Assembly: GCA_027451805.1 (NCBI GenBank)
Contig: DAIDIF010000272.1
Coordinates: forward strand, 1 to 44,401
Reading direction: 5' to 3'
Length of the DNA stretch: 44,401 nucleotides
Source: Acidobacteriota bacterium
GTDB taxonomy: Bacteria > Acidobacteriota > Terriglobia > Terriglobales > SCQP01
The number at the start of each line of letters is the position of its first letter. The first letter of the stretch is position 1. This document shows positions 25,338 through 35,057 of the stretch, in pieces. The translations under genes and the position numbers were made by a program. The notes under the pieces were generated by a model. That model saw nothing but the letters and a program-made list of their open reading frames with translations. It made no database searches and was not told the DNA's origin.

Positions 25338-27886
25338 CAGGGCTTGGCGGCGAGCAGGGCCTGGTAGCGGCGGGCGGCGGCGGGGTTGTGGAGGGCGGTG
25401 TAGAGCCGGACGAGGCGCCGCTCGGCGCGGGTGACGACGGCGGGGTCGTTGGCGCCAAGCTTGGCGCGTAGCGTGGGCAGCGATCCGGCCAGGAGCGGCT
25501 CGGCGGCGGGGTAGCGGCGCTGGGCGAGGAGGCAGGCGCCGAGCTCGCTCTCGGCATCGGCGGTGTCCCAGGCGCCGGCAGGGAGAGCCTTGCGGTCGGC
25601 GGCGAGGGCGGTGCGAAGGAGAGGCTCAGCTTGGCGAAGCGCGGCCGGCGTGTCCTGGCGAACCAGGACGGAGCCGAGATTGGTCTCCACGAAGCGCAGG
25701 CGGAAGTCGGTGGGGGCGACCTTGGCGGCCAGGATGGCCTGCGCCTGGCGGTAGGTGGCGGCGGCCTGGGCGAGGTGGCCTTCAGCGTCCTGGGCTTCGG
25801 CGAGGTTGGCCAAATCCATGCCGATCTCGGGGTGCTGGTTGCCGAGCAACTTGCGGTTGAGGGCGAGCGCCTGGGCGTAGTAGTGCTCGGCCTGGCGGTA
25901 CTTCTTTTCCGTAAAGAGGACGCCGCCGAGGTTGTTGGTGATCTGGGCGACGAAGGGGTGAACGGGGCCGTAAACCTTCTTCGCCAGCGCCAGCTCCTGG
26001 CGGAACTGGTCGGCGGCGACGCCATATTGCTGGCGCTCGTAGGCGAAGTAGGCGAGGTTGGTGCGCATGGGAATCAGCGCCGGGCTATTGGGCCCGCTCA
26101 CCCGGATGCGGATGGCCAGCGCCTGCTCGTAGTCGGCCTGGGCCTGGTCCATGTGGCCGAGGTGCTCCATCGCGGTGCCCAGATCGTTGAGCGCCGTCGC
26201 CACGTCGGTATTGTTGGGGCCCTCGCGCTGGCGATAGATCGCCAAGGCGCGCTCAGCGTCAGTTTTGGCGGCGCTGGCGTCGCCCCGCGACATGGCCAAC
26301 AACCCCAATTGCCGCAGGGTTTGCGCCACCTGCAGGCTGTGGCTTCCGAAAAGCGCGGTGCGGGTGGCCAGGGCCGCCTCGAGCAGGGGTTCGGACTGGG
26401 CGAAGAATCCCAGGCTGGAGTAGGCCGAGCCCATGGTGTCGAGCAGCGAGGCCCGGACCTCGGGATCCATGGAGCGATTGGCCTGGATGCTCTTGGCGCC
26501 TTTGTCGAGCAGCTCGCGCGCGGTGATGGTCTTGCCCTTGGCCTGATCGGGCTTGGAGACCTGGAACAGATTGACGAGGAAACTGGAGACCTGATTGGCC
26601 ACCTGCGCCTCACGGTCGGCGCGGTCGCGCTGGCTGGCAATGTTCCTGGCGGCGATGGCCATGGTGACGGCAAAGCCGGCGAGCAGGAGAACGAAGGTGG
26701 CGGCGGCGGCAAAGCCGAACTTGTGGCGCGCGACCAGCTTGCGCACCTGGTACATCGTGGTGGGCGATTGCGCCAGGATGGGCTGGTCGTGGAGGCAGCG
26801 GTAGACGTCCTCGGCGAGCGCGGCCACGCTCTGATAACGCCGCTCGGGCTCTTTTTCGAGCGCCTTGTTGACGATGATGGCGAGTTCATGAACGAGCGGG
26901 GTGCGCCCGTTCAGCCGGGGCTCGAGCGGCTTGGGCGGCTGCTCGCAGATGATGCGGGCGGCCTCGGGCAGGCTGGCGCGCTTGAGATCGTAGGGCAGCT
27001 CGCCGGCCAACAGCTCGAACAGGATGACGCCGAGGGCGTAGACGTCGCTGCGCACATCCACCTGATCGGTGTTGCCGCGCACCTGCTCGGGGCTCATGTA
27101 GGGCACGGTGCCCTGGATGGTGCCGGGCTGGGTGGCGAGGCTGGGGCCGCCGAGCTCGTCTTCGGCGAGGCGGGCGAGGCCGAAATCGAGCACCTTGATC
27201 TCGGCCTGCAGGCCGGCGGCGGAGTGGCTGCCTACGCCGGCGAGGTTGGCGGTTTCGGGCACCTGGACCAGGATGTTGGCGGGCTTGAGGTCGCGATGGA
27301 TCACGCCGCGCTGGTGCGCATAGCTGACGGCGTCGCAAATTTGCAGGAAGAGCTCGAGCCGGCGGCGCACGGCGATCCGGCCGCTGGTGAGCGGCGCCAC
27401 CAGCTCCAGATACTGGTCCAGGCGCGCGCCCTGCACCAACTCCATGGCAAGAAAATGCTGACCGTCGGCGGTGCGGCCGGACTCGTAGATGGCGGCGATG
27501 CCGGCGTGCTTGAGCCGGCCCAGCACCTGCGCCTCGCGCTGGAACATGCGAACCGCCTGATCGTCCACGAAGCCGATGCCGCGGATGATCTTGAGGGCGA
27601 CGCGACGGCGGGGATTCTCCTGCAGCGCCTCATAGACCACCCCCATGCCGCCTTCGCCCAGGCGGCCGACGATGGTGTAGGTGCCCACCCGGGTTTGCGA
27701 ACCCAAGCCGGTGGCGGGCAGTGCGGGGGTGGCGATGGTGCGGTCGGCATCGCCGACGTTGGCGACGGTCCGGTCGGGATCAGCCGGGGCGGGCGGAACG
27801 TGCGTGGTGGAGGCGGCGGCGAGGCCGCCGGAGCCGGGAGGAGACTGGGGCGGAAGGGTGGGGTCGAGGTCGGGGTCGGCGGGCAT
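25337..27886 (-). CDS. Serine/threonine protein kinase with C-terminal TPR repeats
   Basis: VGRLGEGGMGVVYEALQENPRRRVALKII; GVIHRDLKPANILV; KVLDFGLARL; TVPYMSPEQVRG; TM segment FAAAATFVLLLAGFAVTMAIAA; TPR repeats (AKTDAERALAIYRQREG; AQADYEQALAIRIRV). Confidence 0.95.
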   Translation of the reverse strand: MPADPDLDPTLPPQSPPGSGGLAAASTTHVPPAPADPDRTVANVGDADRTIATPALPATGLGSQTRVGTYTIVGRLGEGGMGVVYEALQENPRRRVALKIIRGIGFVDDQAVRMFQREAQVLGRLKHAGIAAIYESGRTADGQHFLAMELVQGARLDQYLELVAPLTSGRIAVRRRLELFLQICDAVSYAHQRGVIHRDLKPANILVQVPETANLAGVGSHSAAGLQAEIKVLDFGLARLAEDELGGPSLATQPGTIQGTVPYMSPEQVRGNTDQVDVRSDVYALGVILFELLAGELPYDLKRASLPEAARIICEQPPKPLEPRLNGRTPLVHELAIIVNKALEKEPERRYQSVAALAEDVYRCLHDQPILAQSPTTMYQVRKLVARHKFGFAAAATFVLLLAGFAVTMAIAARNIASQRDRADREAQVANQVSSFLVNLFQVSKPDQAKGKTITARELLDKGAKSIQANRSMDPEVRASLLDTMGSAYSSLGFFAQSEPLLEAALATRTALFGSHSLQVAQTLRQLGLLAMSRGDASAAKTDAERALAIYRQREGPNNTDVATALNDLGTAMEHLGHMDQAQADYEQALAIRIRVSGPNSPALIPMRTNLAYFAYERQQYGVAADQFRQELALAKKVYGPVHPFVAQITNNLGGVLFTEKKYRQAEHYYAQALALNRKLLGNQHPEIGMDLANLAEAQDAEGHLAQAAATYRQAQAILAAKVAPTDFRLRFVETNLGSVLVRQDTPAALRQAEPLLRTALAADRKALPAGAWDTADAESELGACLLAQRRYPAAEPLLAGSLPTLRAKLGANDPAVVTRAERRLVRLYTALHNPAAARRYQALLAAKP

Positions 27887-28120
27887 GCAACCTTCCGGGG
27901 GCAGCGGCAGCAGCGCGGTGCGCGCGATCACTGCAATCGCGTTTCGGGTTGAGTATACGACCAATTTTAGTCTGGCGCCCGAGCGTGGCAGTGTGCAAGC
28001 TGCGTGTACTTGTCTGCAATTGGCAGCGCACTCCTGGCGGCGGCGGCCGCGAAACGCCACCGAAACTGCCGTGCTGGAATGGCAGCCCAGATGCGTGGTG
28101 TGATTGGAGCCCTATCGAGA

Positions 28121-28663
28121 ATGAAAAGACTGGCATGTTGTACTTTTGCGGTGGTGTTGATGGCGATGGCGCGGTCGGCGAGCGCCTCGCCCATCACCAC
28201 CACCTACGATTTCAGCTTTTCGTTCTACCAGCAGCCCACCGGCACGGCCGCCGGCTTCGTCACCATCAGCGACAACGCGGGCGTGTACACGCTTGCCAAC
28301 TGGAATGTGCTGGTCTCGGGCATGGTTGACAGCAACGGCAACCCGGTCGCGCCGGTGGATTTCAATCCGAGCCAACCCAACGCCACCGGCACCTACGACA
28401 ACGGCGACCCGCTGTTCAATCTGCTGCAACAGGACCCGATTGAGCTCGAGTGGCAGACGATGTACGACTGCAACAACATCAACCAAATCCTGCTGAATGG
28501 CACCTTCAACAACGGCAATGGCTTCGTGGCCGACATGATGGGCGGCGGGGTGATGACGGCGACGCCGGAGCCGGCAACCTGGGCGCTGCTGGGCGGGGGA
28601 ATGTTGGTGCTGCTGGGGCTGGGGTGGCGGCAGCGCAAGGCTGGAGCCGACGCGCGGGCTTGA
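28121..28663 (+). CDS. PEP-CTERM sorting domain-containing protein
   Basis: C-terminal TPEPATWALLGGGMLVLLGLGWRQRKAG (PEP motif, TM, basic tail); N-terminal signal MKRLACCTFAVVLMAMARSASA. Confidence 0.88.
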   Translation: MKRLACCTFAVVLMAMARSASASPITTTYDFSFSFYQQPTGTAAGFVTISDNAGVYTLANWNVLVSGMVDSNGNPVAPVDFNPSQPNATGTYDNGDPLFNLLQQDPIELEWQTMYDCNNINQILLNGTFNNGNGFVADMMGGGVMTATPEPATWALLGGGMLVLLGLGWRQRKAGADARA

Positions 28664-28717
28664 ACCGCGGACCTGCTGATTACGAATCAGCCGCTCTACC
28701 AACTGAGCTACGTCGGC
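28642..28717 (-). tRNA. tRNA-Thr (anticodon CGT), CCA encoded
   Basis: Minus strand GCCGACG TA GCTCAGTTGGTAGAGC GGCTGATTCGTAATCAGC AGGTC CGCGGTTCAAGCCCGCG CGTCGGC T CCA: 7-bp acceptor stem, anticodon loop TTCGTAA, TTCAAGC T-loop. Confidence 0.96.
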
Positions 28718-28953
28718 CCGGAGGCGCTGCTCCCCAATTGTAGCGTCATTCGCGACGGTTTTTAGTGGCTCGGGGACCTCTCTCCGGAGCCGCCCTCCGG
28801 TTGGTCGGGCTGGGGCCGTGCTTCGATCCCCGGCAAGGGAGGCCGGCGGGCGCTCCGGGCGTCTCCGGGTTGCCGCGATTGAGGTGACCGGGCTGCATTC
28901 GCTGCATTCGCGCGCCGACCCGGAAGGCTGGGCGCGGTTTGCTACCATCTTTT

Positions 28954-30654
28954 ATGCGCTGGTCTCAATCGTTCATCCCGACGCTGCGCGAGGCGCCCGC
29001 GGACGCGGAGGTGGCGAGCCATGTGCTGCTGGTGCGGGCGGGCTACATCCGCCAGCTCGCGGCCGGACTCTATAGCTACCTGCCGCTGGCGTGGCGTTCG
29101 CTGCTCAAGATCCAGGCGATCGTGCGGCAGGAGATGGTCACGATCGGGCAGGAGTTCCAGCTGCCGGCGCTGCATCCGGCCGAGCTGTGGCAGGCGAGCG
29201 GGCGCTGGGAGCTGATGGGCGGCAATCTCTTCCGGCTGAAGGACCGGTTTCAGCGCGACCTGTGTCTGGGGATGACGGAAGAGGAAGTGATGGCCTCGAT
29301 CGCCAGCAAGGAGCTGCGCAGCTACAAGCAACTGCCGCAGATCTGGTACCAGATCCAATCCAAGTTCCGCGACGAGCCGCGGCCGCGCTCGGGGCTGCTG
29401 CGGGTGCGCGAGTTCATCATGAAGGACGCCTACAGCTTCGACCTCGACGAAGCCGGGCTGGATGCGAGCTACCAGAAACACGACCGCGTCTACCGCCGCA
29501 TCTTCGACCGCTGCGGGCTGCGCTATGCGGCGGTGGAGGCGCACTCGGGGGCGATGGGCGGATCGCAATCGCAGGAGTTCGTGGTGCTGGGCGAGGCGGG
29601 CGAGGACATGGTGGCGCAGTGCGGGGCGTGCGGCTATGCCGCGAATCTGGAGAAGGCCTCGGCCGCGCCGGCGCCGTTCGCCGACCCGGACGCGGCGGCG
29701 CAGCCGGAGCGCTTCCCTACCCCGCACGCGCGCACCATTGCCGAACTGGCGGCGTTCACCGGCGAGCCGCCGGCACGGCTGGCGAAGTCGCTGGTCTATA
29801 TGGTGGCGGGCCAGCCGGTGCTGGTGCTGGTGCGCGGCGACGATGAAGCGAGCGAAGCCAAGCTGGCGGCGGCGTTCGGCGGCGCAGAGTACCGGCCGGC
29901 GCACCCGGAGGAGATTCTGGCGGCGACGGGCGCGCCCCCGGGTTCGGTGGGGCCGATGCACCTGGCGGGCCCGGTGCGGCTGCTGGCGGACCAGAGCCTG
30001 CGCGGCCGTCGCAACCTGACCGTGGGCGCGAACGAGGAGGGCTACCACCTGCGGCACGTAACGCCGGGGCTGCACTTCCAGGCGGAGTGGGTGGACGTGC
30101 GCGAGGTGCGGGGGGGCGACGCCTGCCCCAAGTGCGGACAGCCCTTGCAGGTGTCGCAGGCGATCGAGATTGGGCACATCTTCAAGCTGGGACGCAAGTA
30201 CAGCCTGGGGCTGGGAGTGCGGGTGCTGGACGCGGCGGGCGCGGAGGTGGTGCCGATCATGGGCTCGTACGGGATCGGCATCGAGCGCATTCTGACGGCG
30301 GCGATCGAGCAGAACCACGACGCCGACGGATTCTGGCTGCCGCCGGCGATCGCCCCATTCGAGGCGGTGATCACGCCCACCAACCTGGCGGACACTGCGG
30401 TGGCGGAGCTGGCGCAACGGCTCTACGCGGAGTTGCGCGCACAGGGGCGCGACGTGCTGCTGGACGACCGCGAGGAGCGGCCGGGAGTGAAGTTCAAGGA
30501 CGCCGATCTGGTCGGCATCCCGGCGCGGATCACAGTGGGGAAGAAGTCGGCGGCGGGCATCGTCGAACTGGTGGACCGGGCGCGGCGGCAGGCGCGCGAG
30601 GTGAGCGCGGAGGAGACACCGCAGGCGCTGGCGGAGCTGCTGGGGGCTTACTGA
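28954..30654 (+). CDS. proS: Proline--tRNA ligase (bacterial type with INS editing domain)
   Basis: [124 protein letters not shown]. Confidence 0.97.
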   Translation: MRWSQSFIPTLREAPADAEVASHVLLVRAGYIRQLAAGLYSYLPLAWRSLLKIQAIVRQEMVTIGQEFQLPALHPAELWQASGRWELMGGNLFRLKDRFQRDLCLGMTEEEVMASIASKELRSYKQLPQIWYQIQSKFRDEPRPRSGLLRVREFIMKDAYSFDLDEAGLDASYQKHDRVYRRIFDRCGLRYAAVEAHSGAMGGSQSQEFVVLGEAGEDMVAQCGACGYAANLEKASAAPAPFADPDAAAQPERFPTPHARTIAELAAFTGEPPARLAKSLVYMVAGQPVLVLVRGDDEASEAKLAAAFGGAEYRPAHPEEILAATGAPPGSVGPMHLAGPVRLLADQSLRGRRNLTVGANEEGYHLRHVTPGLHFQAEWVDVREVRGGDACPKCGQPLQVSQAIEIGHIFKLGRKYSLGLGVRVLDAAGAEVVPIMGSYGIGIERILTAAIEQNHDADGFWLPPAIAPFEAVITPTNLADTAVAELAQRLYAELRAQGRDVLLDDREERPGVKFKDADLVGIPARITVGKKSAAGIVELVDRARRQAREVSAEETPQALAELLGAY

Positions 30655-30735
30655 GTGAACGCTTCGGGCCCGGGCGATGCAGGCCGGGCGGAGGGTGCTG
30701 CGCTATGCTGAGACGATAGGGGGTCTTCTGCGCGG

Positions 30736-33288
30736 TTGAAGCTGACGATCAAAGCCCACGGCCTGGCGCGCTGGGCGGCGTGGCCCATCGGGCGGGCGCT
30801 GCTGACGCTGGGGCTGATTGTGTTCGTGCTGGGCGGGGCCGCCTTCATCCACTATTACAACGTTTACGCGGCGGTCATCGACCGGCGGCTGAGCCACCCG
30901 GTGTTCGACCAGCCCTCGCTGGTGTTCGCCGCGCCGCAGACGGTGAGCCTGGGCGAGAGCCTGACGCCGGCGACGCTGGTGCAATGGCTGCAGGAGGCGG
31001 GCTACAGCCAGCGGCAGGCGTCGCCGGTAGGGCGCTACGTGCGCGCCGGGGATATGATCACCATCCAGCCGGGGCCGGAGGCGTACCGGGCGACGGCGCC
31101 GGCGGTGGTGCAGTTCCAGGCCGACACCGTGGCTGGGGTGACCAACCCGCGGACGCAGGCGGCGCTGACCAGCTATGCGCTGGAGCCGGCGCTGTTGACC
31201 TCGCTGTTCAATGAAAAGCGCGAGAAGCGGCGGCTGGTGCATTACCAGGATCTGCCGCCGCAGCTGATCCAGGCGGTGCTGGACATCGAGGACCAGACTT
31301 TCTTCCAGCACGGGGCGGTGAACTGGTGGCGGGTGGCGGGGGCGGCGTGGCGCGACCTGCGCAGCGGGCGGCCGGAGCAGGGCGCGAGCACGATTGACAT
31401 GCAGGTGGCGCGCAACATCTTCGGGCTCGGGTTCCAGCGCACCTTCCGGCGCAAGCTGGAGGAGACGCTGGTGGCGATGGAGCTGGAGGAGCGGCTGACC
31501 AAGCAGCAGATTTTCGAGCTGTACGCCAACCAGTTGTACATGGGCCAGCACGGCAGCTACAGCATTCATGGCTTCGGCGAGGCGGCGGACGCGTATTTCG
31601 GCAAGACGGTGGGCGAGCTCACGTTGCCGGAGGACGCGCTGCTGGCGGGCATCATTCACGGGCCCAATCTGGACTCGCCCTACCGCCATCCGAAGCGGGC
31701 GCGGGCGCGGCGCGACCAGGTGCTGGAAGCGATGGTGCGGGCGGGCGCGATCACGGAAGCGCAGCGCGCGGCGGCGAACCAGGCCCCCCTGGTCAGCGAG
31801 CCGGCGAGCACCGAGGCCAGCGATGCGCCCTACTTTGTGGACATGGTGCGCGACCGCATCAGCGAGAAGATCCCGGAGAGCAAGCTGACGACGCAGCGCT
31901 ACCGCATCTACACCACGCTCGATCCCAATCTGCAGGCGTACGCGGCGCAGGCGGTGGCCGACGGGCTGAAACAGGTGGACAAGGATCTGGCGGCGCTGCG
32001 GGCGCACCGGCGGCGGCGCCCGGGGGCGCCGCCGCCGGAGCGGGCGCAAGTGGCGCTGGTGGCGCTGGACCCGCATACGGGGGCGGTGGTGGCGCTGATC
32101 GGCGGGCGCAACTATGCGCTGAGCCAGTTCAACCATGTGCTGGCGGAGCGGCCGACGGGCAGCACCTTCAAGCCGTTCGTCTATGCCACCGCGCTGGAAA
32201 CCGGTCTGCTGCCCAATCTGACGCCGATCACCCAGACCTCGACGCTGATGGACGAGCCGACGGCGTTTCCCTGCCCCACCTGCCGGGGCGGCGAGTACAA
32301 GCCGGCGAACTTCGAAAACCTCTACTTCGGCAAGGTGACGCTGCGCACCGCGCTGGCGCACTCGCTCAACAACGCCACCATCTCGCTGGCGGAGGAAGTG
32401 GGGCTGCAGCCGATCACCGACCTGGCGCACGCGGCCGGGATCGTGCATGCGCAGCCGACGCCGTCGGAGGCGATCGGCACCTACACCGCGACGCCACTGG
32501 CGCTGGCGGGCGCGTATACGATCTTCGATAACGGCGGGCTGCTGGAGCCGCCGCAACTGGTCTACGCGGTGCAGACCGACGGCGGGGCGACGGTGTACAC
32601 GCCGCAGGTGCAGCCGAAACAGATTCTCGATCCGCGGGTGGCGTTTCTGACCACCAACCTGATGGAATCGGTGCTGGACGAAGGCACCGGCATCCGGGCG
32701 CGGGCGGACGGGTTCACCGCGCCGGCGGCGGGCAAGACGGGAACGGAGAACGACTCCTGGTTCGCCGGGTTCACCGACAAGCTGCTGTGCGTGGTCTGGG
32801 TGGGACTGGACAACTACCACGACCTGAAGATCGAGGGTGCGCACGCGGCTTTGCCGATCTGGGCGGAGTTCATGAAGGACGCGCTCAACCTGCCGGCTTA
32901 CGCCAACCCGCAGCAATTCCAGCCGCCGCCGGGGGTGGTGGCGGTGCAGATCAACCCGCAGAACCAGAGTGTGGTGACGGCGACCTGCCCGGCGGCGCAG
33001 GTGGAAACGGATTACTACATCGCCGGCACGCAGCCCACGCAAAGCTGTTCCCATCCGCTGCCGCTGGTGCCGCACGGCCTGATCGCGGGAGCGGAGAGGT
33101 TGTTCCACCTCAAGACCGCACCCCCGCCGCCGCCGCCACCGGCGGCGCCGCCGCCGCTTCCCAAGGTGATTGCGCCGGTTGCGGTTACCATCCGGCCGGC
33201 GCCGCCGGCGGCGGTGAAGCCCAAGCCGAAAAAGCGCGGCTTCCTGAGCAAGCTCTTGCATGCGATCGGCGGCGGCGGCGGACCCTAG
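30736..33288 (+). CDS. Class A penicillin-binding protein (GT51 transglycosylase / transpeptidase)
   Basis: IEDQTFFQHGAVNWWRVAGAAWRDLRSGRPEQGASTIDMQVARNIF; GRNYALSQFNHVLAERPTGSTFKPFVYATALE; GKTGTENDSWFAGFT; TTG start; single N-terminal TM. Confidence 0.95.
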   Translation: MKLTIKAHGLARWAAWPIGRALLTLGLIVFVLGGAAFIHYYNVYAAVIDRRLSHPVFDQPSLVFAAPQTVSLGESLTPATLVQWLQEAGYSQRQASPVGRYVRAGDMITIQPGPEAYRATAPAVVQFQADTVAGVTNPRTQAALTSYALEPALLTSLFNEKREKRRLVHYQDLPPQLIQAVLDIEDQTFFQHGAVNWWRVAGAAWRDLRSGRPEQGASTIDMQVARNIFGLGFQRTFRRKLEETLVAMELEERLTKQQIFELYANQLYMGQHGSYSIHGFGEAADAYFGKTVGELTLPEDALLAGIIHGPNLDSPYRHPKRARARRDQVLEAMVRAGAITEAQRAAANQAPLVSEPASTEASDAPYFVDMVRDRISEKIPESKLTTQRYRIYTTLDPNLQAYAAQAVADGLKQVDKDLAALRAHRRRRPGAPPPERAQVALVALDPHTGAVVALIGGRNYALSQFNHVLAERPTGSTFKPFVYATALETGLLPNLTPITQTSTLMDEPTAFPCPTCRGGEYKPANFENLYFGKVTLRTALAHSLNNATISLAEEVGLQPITDLAHAAGIVHAQPTPSEAIGTYTATPLALAGAYTIFDNGGLLEPPQLVYAVQTDGGATVYTPQVQPKQILDPRVAFLTTNLMESVLDEGTGIRARADGFTAPAAGKTGTENDSWFAGFTDKLLCVVWVGLDNYHDLKIEGAHAALPIWAEFMKDALNLPAYANPQQFQPPPGVVAVQINPQNQSVVTATCPAAQVETDYYIAGTQPTQSCSHPLPLVPHGLIAGAERLFHLKTAPPPPPPPAAPPPLPKVIAPVAVTIRPAPPAAVKPKPKKRGFLSKLLHAIGGGGGP

Positions 33289-33545
33289 GCCAAAATGGCT
33301 CGCCACTATTGATTGGCGCGGGCCCCAGCGCGGCTGCGCCGCGCGTCCCGCTTATGCTCGCACCGGGCCGGGGCCCCAGTGGCCCCAGCCCAGTGCTGCG
33401 CCTCGATGGGGCCTTTCCGCGGCTGGTTTGCCCGCAGGCAAGAGCTGCGGCCCCTGCGCCGCTCAGACCCGCCCGGCTAAGCGCCTTGCAAAGGCGGCGC
33501 GGGGGGCGGATACTGTGGGCAGAATTCCAGTGTGTGGGAGGCGCT

Positions 33546-34337
33546 ATGCGCGCTGCGGGATTGGCTGTTTGTCTGCTTTGCGCCGCGCTGCCTTGGGGTG
33601 CGGCAGCTCAGACGTATTCCTCCACGACTCCGCCACCGGCGCCACAACTTTCCGTGGGCGAACGGGCGGATATCTTCCTCGCCCGGCGCAACTACCCGGC
33701 GGCGATCCTGCTGCTGCAGCAGGCGGTGAAGGCCCACCAGGCCGACGCGAGCATCTATAACCGCCTGGGCATCGCCTATCAGCAAATGCAGCACCTCGGA
33801 CCGGCGCAGAAGTACTACAAGAAGGCCATCAAGCTGGACAAGAAAGATGGCCGGTACCGCAACAACCTGGGCACGGTCTATTACATGAAGCGGAACTTCA
33901 AGGGGGCGGCGAAGCAGTTTCAGCAGGCGGTGAAGCTGGACAAGACGGAGGCGACGTACTTCGTCAACCTGGGCGGGGCCGAATTCGCGTTGAAGAAGTT
34001 CCAGCCGGCGATTGCGGCCTATCGGCAGGCGCTGCTGATCGACCCGAACTCGCTGTTCCCGGCGACGGGGACGGACAGCCCGGTGGTGTCGGACGTGATG
34101 GGCACGGATACGCCGCGGTTTCACTACGACCTGTCGCGGCTGTTCTGCTCGCTGGGCATGGTGGACAATGCCCTGCACCAGTTCCGGCAGGCCTATGAGA
34201 TGCACTATCGCAAGATCAAGCAGTCGCTCACCGACCCCGACTTCGCGCCGCTGCGGCTGCGGCCGGAGTACCGGGTGCTGATGGGACTGCCGCCGCTGCC
34301 GCCGCAGGCAACGCCGATTCCGCACGAAACCCGGTAG
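33546..34337 (+). CDS. Secreted tetratricopeptide repeat protein
   Basis: Signal MRAAGLAVCLLCAALPWGAAAQ; repeats ASIYNRLGIAYQQMQHLGPAQKYYKKAIKLDKKD, GRYRNNLGTVYYMKRNFKGAAKQFQQAVKLDK, ATYFVNLGGAEFALKKFQPAIAAYRQALLIDP. Confidence 0.9.
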   Translation: MRAAGLAVCLLCAALPWGAAAQTYSSTTPPPAPQLSVGERADIFLARRNYPAAILLLQQAVKAHQADASIYNRLGIAYQQMQHLGPAQKYYKKAIKLDKKDGRYRNNLGTVYYMKRNFKGAAKQFQQAVKLDKTEATYFVNLGGAEFALKKFQPAIAAYRQALLIDPNSLFPATGTDSPVVSDVMGTDTPRFHYDLSRLFCSLGMVDNALHQFRQAYEMHYRKIKQSLTDPDFAPLRLRPEYRVLMGLPPLPPQATPIPHETR

Positions 34338-34351
34338 AACGCGGAGGCGGG

Positions 34352-34768
34352 CTAGGCGCGGAGAACGCGGGCGCCGGTGCGGCGGCCGCTGCGCCAGCTT
34401 TGCGCCAGCTCGCGGGCGTCGCCGGGCGCGAGCAACTCGACCTCCTCGGCGCCGGCGGCGAGCAAGTCGTGGGCGCAGGTCGAAGCGGCAGCGCCAGGCT
34501 CGCCGATGGCGTCCGCAATGACGAGACAGCGGTCGAACTCATCGAGCGGCAGCCAGGCGGTGCGGCGAACGACGGCGATTTGGCCGTTCTCCCAAGCGCG
34601 ATGCAGAGCCGCGGGATCGTCGGCGGGAGTGAAGTGCGGGAGGGGCTCCGCGGGCAGCCCGGCGTGCGGCCAGAACAGCGCCAGCGACTCGCCGGCGGCG
34701 TGCAACGGCTCGTACTCGGCAGCGAGCGCGACGGGATCGGCGCGCAGGTCACAAATCAGCGTCGGCAC
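34352..34768 (-). CDS. Hypothetical protein (138 aa)
   Basis: ORF MPTLICDLRADPVALAAEYEPLHAAGESLALFWPHAGLP...; same strand and 6 bp downstream of the zinc-ribbon gene. Confidence 0.6.
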   Translation of the reverse strand: MPTLICDLRADPVALAAEYEPLHAAGESLALFWPHAGLPAEPLPHFTPADDPAALHRAWENGQIAVVRRTAWLPLDEFDRCLVIADAIGEPGAAASTCAHDLLAAGAEEVELLAPGDARELAQSWRSGRRTGARVLRA

Positions 34769-34774
34769 GGGTGG

Positions 34775-34960
34775 TCAGGCAGCCTGAGAGCTGGACTTCT
34801 TTTGCGGCGCGGGCGCGGGCGTCTCGTCCGGCGGGGCGACCGCGTACCAGTCGGCGGAGCGGCGAGGAACGCCGGAGGCCTGACAGCGCGGACAGGTATA
34901 GTCACCGTCGAGGACGCCGGCAAAATAGGCGCCGCACATTACGCACTTCTTGCTGACCAT
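34775..34960 (-). CDS. Small zinc-ribbon protein (61 aa)
   Basis: MVSKKCVMCGAYFAGVLDGDYTCPRCQASG: CxxC...CxxC rubredoxin/zinc-ribbon spacing, low-complexity tail. Confidence 0.65.
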   Translation of the reverse strand: MVSKKCVMCGAYFAGVLDGDYTCPRCQASGVPRRSADWYAVAPPDETPAPAPQKKSSSQAA

Positions 34961-35057
34961 GATCGTACCGCGTTGCCTACCATCGTCGAACGGAACCCGC
35001 TCCCTGTCAAGGCGGCTCACCGCCCCGAGCGCACGCGCTCCGGGGCGGCAAGGCTTG

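Noticed and set aside
25631-27952. 773-aa plus-strand ORF over the TPR kinase
   Set aside because: Shadow ORF; the kinase motifs on the minus strand are unambiguous.
28942-30417. 491-aa minus-strand ORF over proS
   Set aside because: Shadow ORF antisense to a strongly recognised synthetase.
30703-33306. 867-aa minus-strand ORF over the PBP gene
   Set aside because: Shadow ORF, Arg/His-rich without domains.
33300-33500. GC-rich small inverted repeats between the PBP and TPR genes
   Set aside because: Stems are 6 bp or shorter and expected by chance at this GC content; no ncRNA motif recognised.
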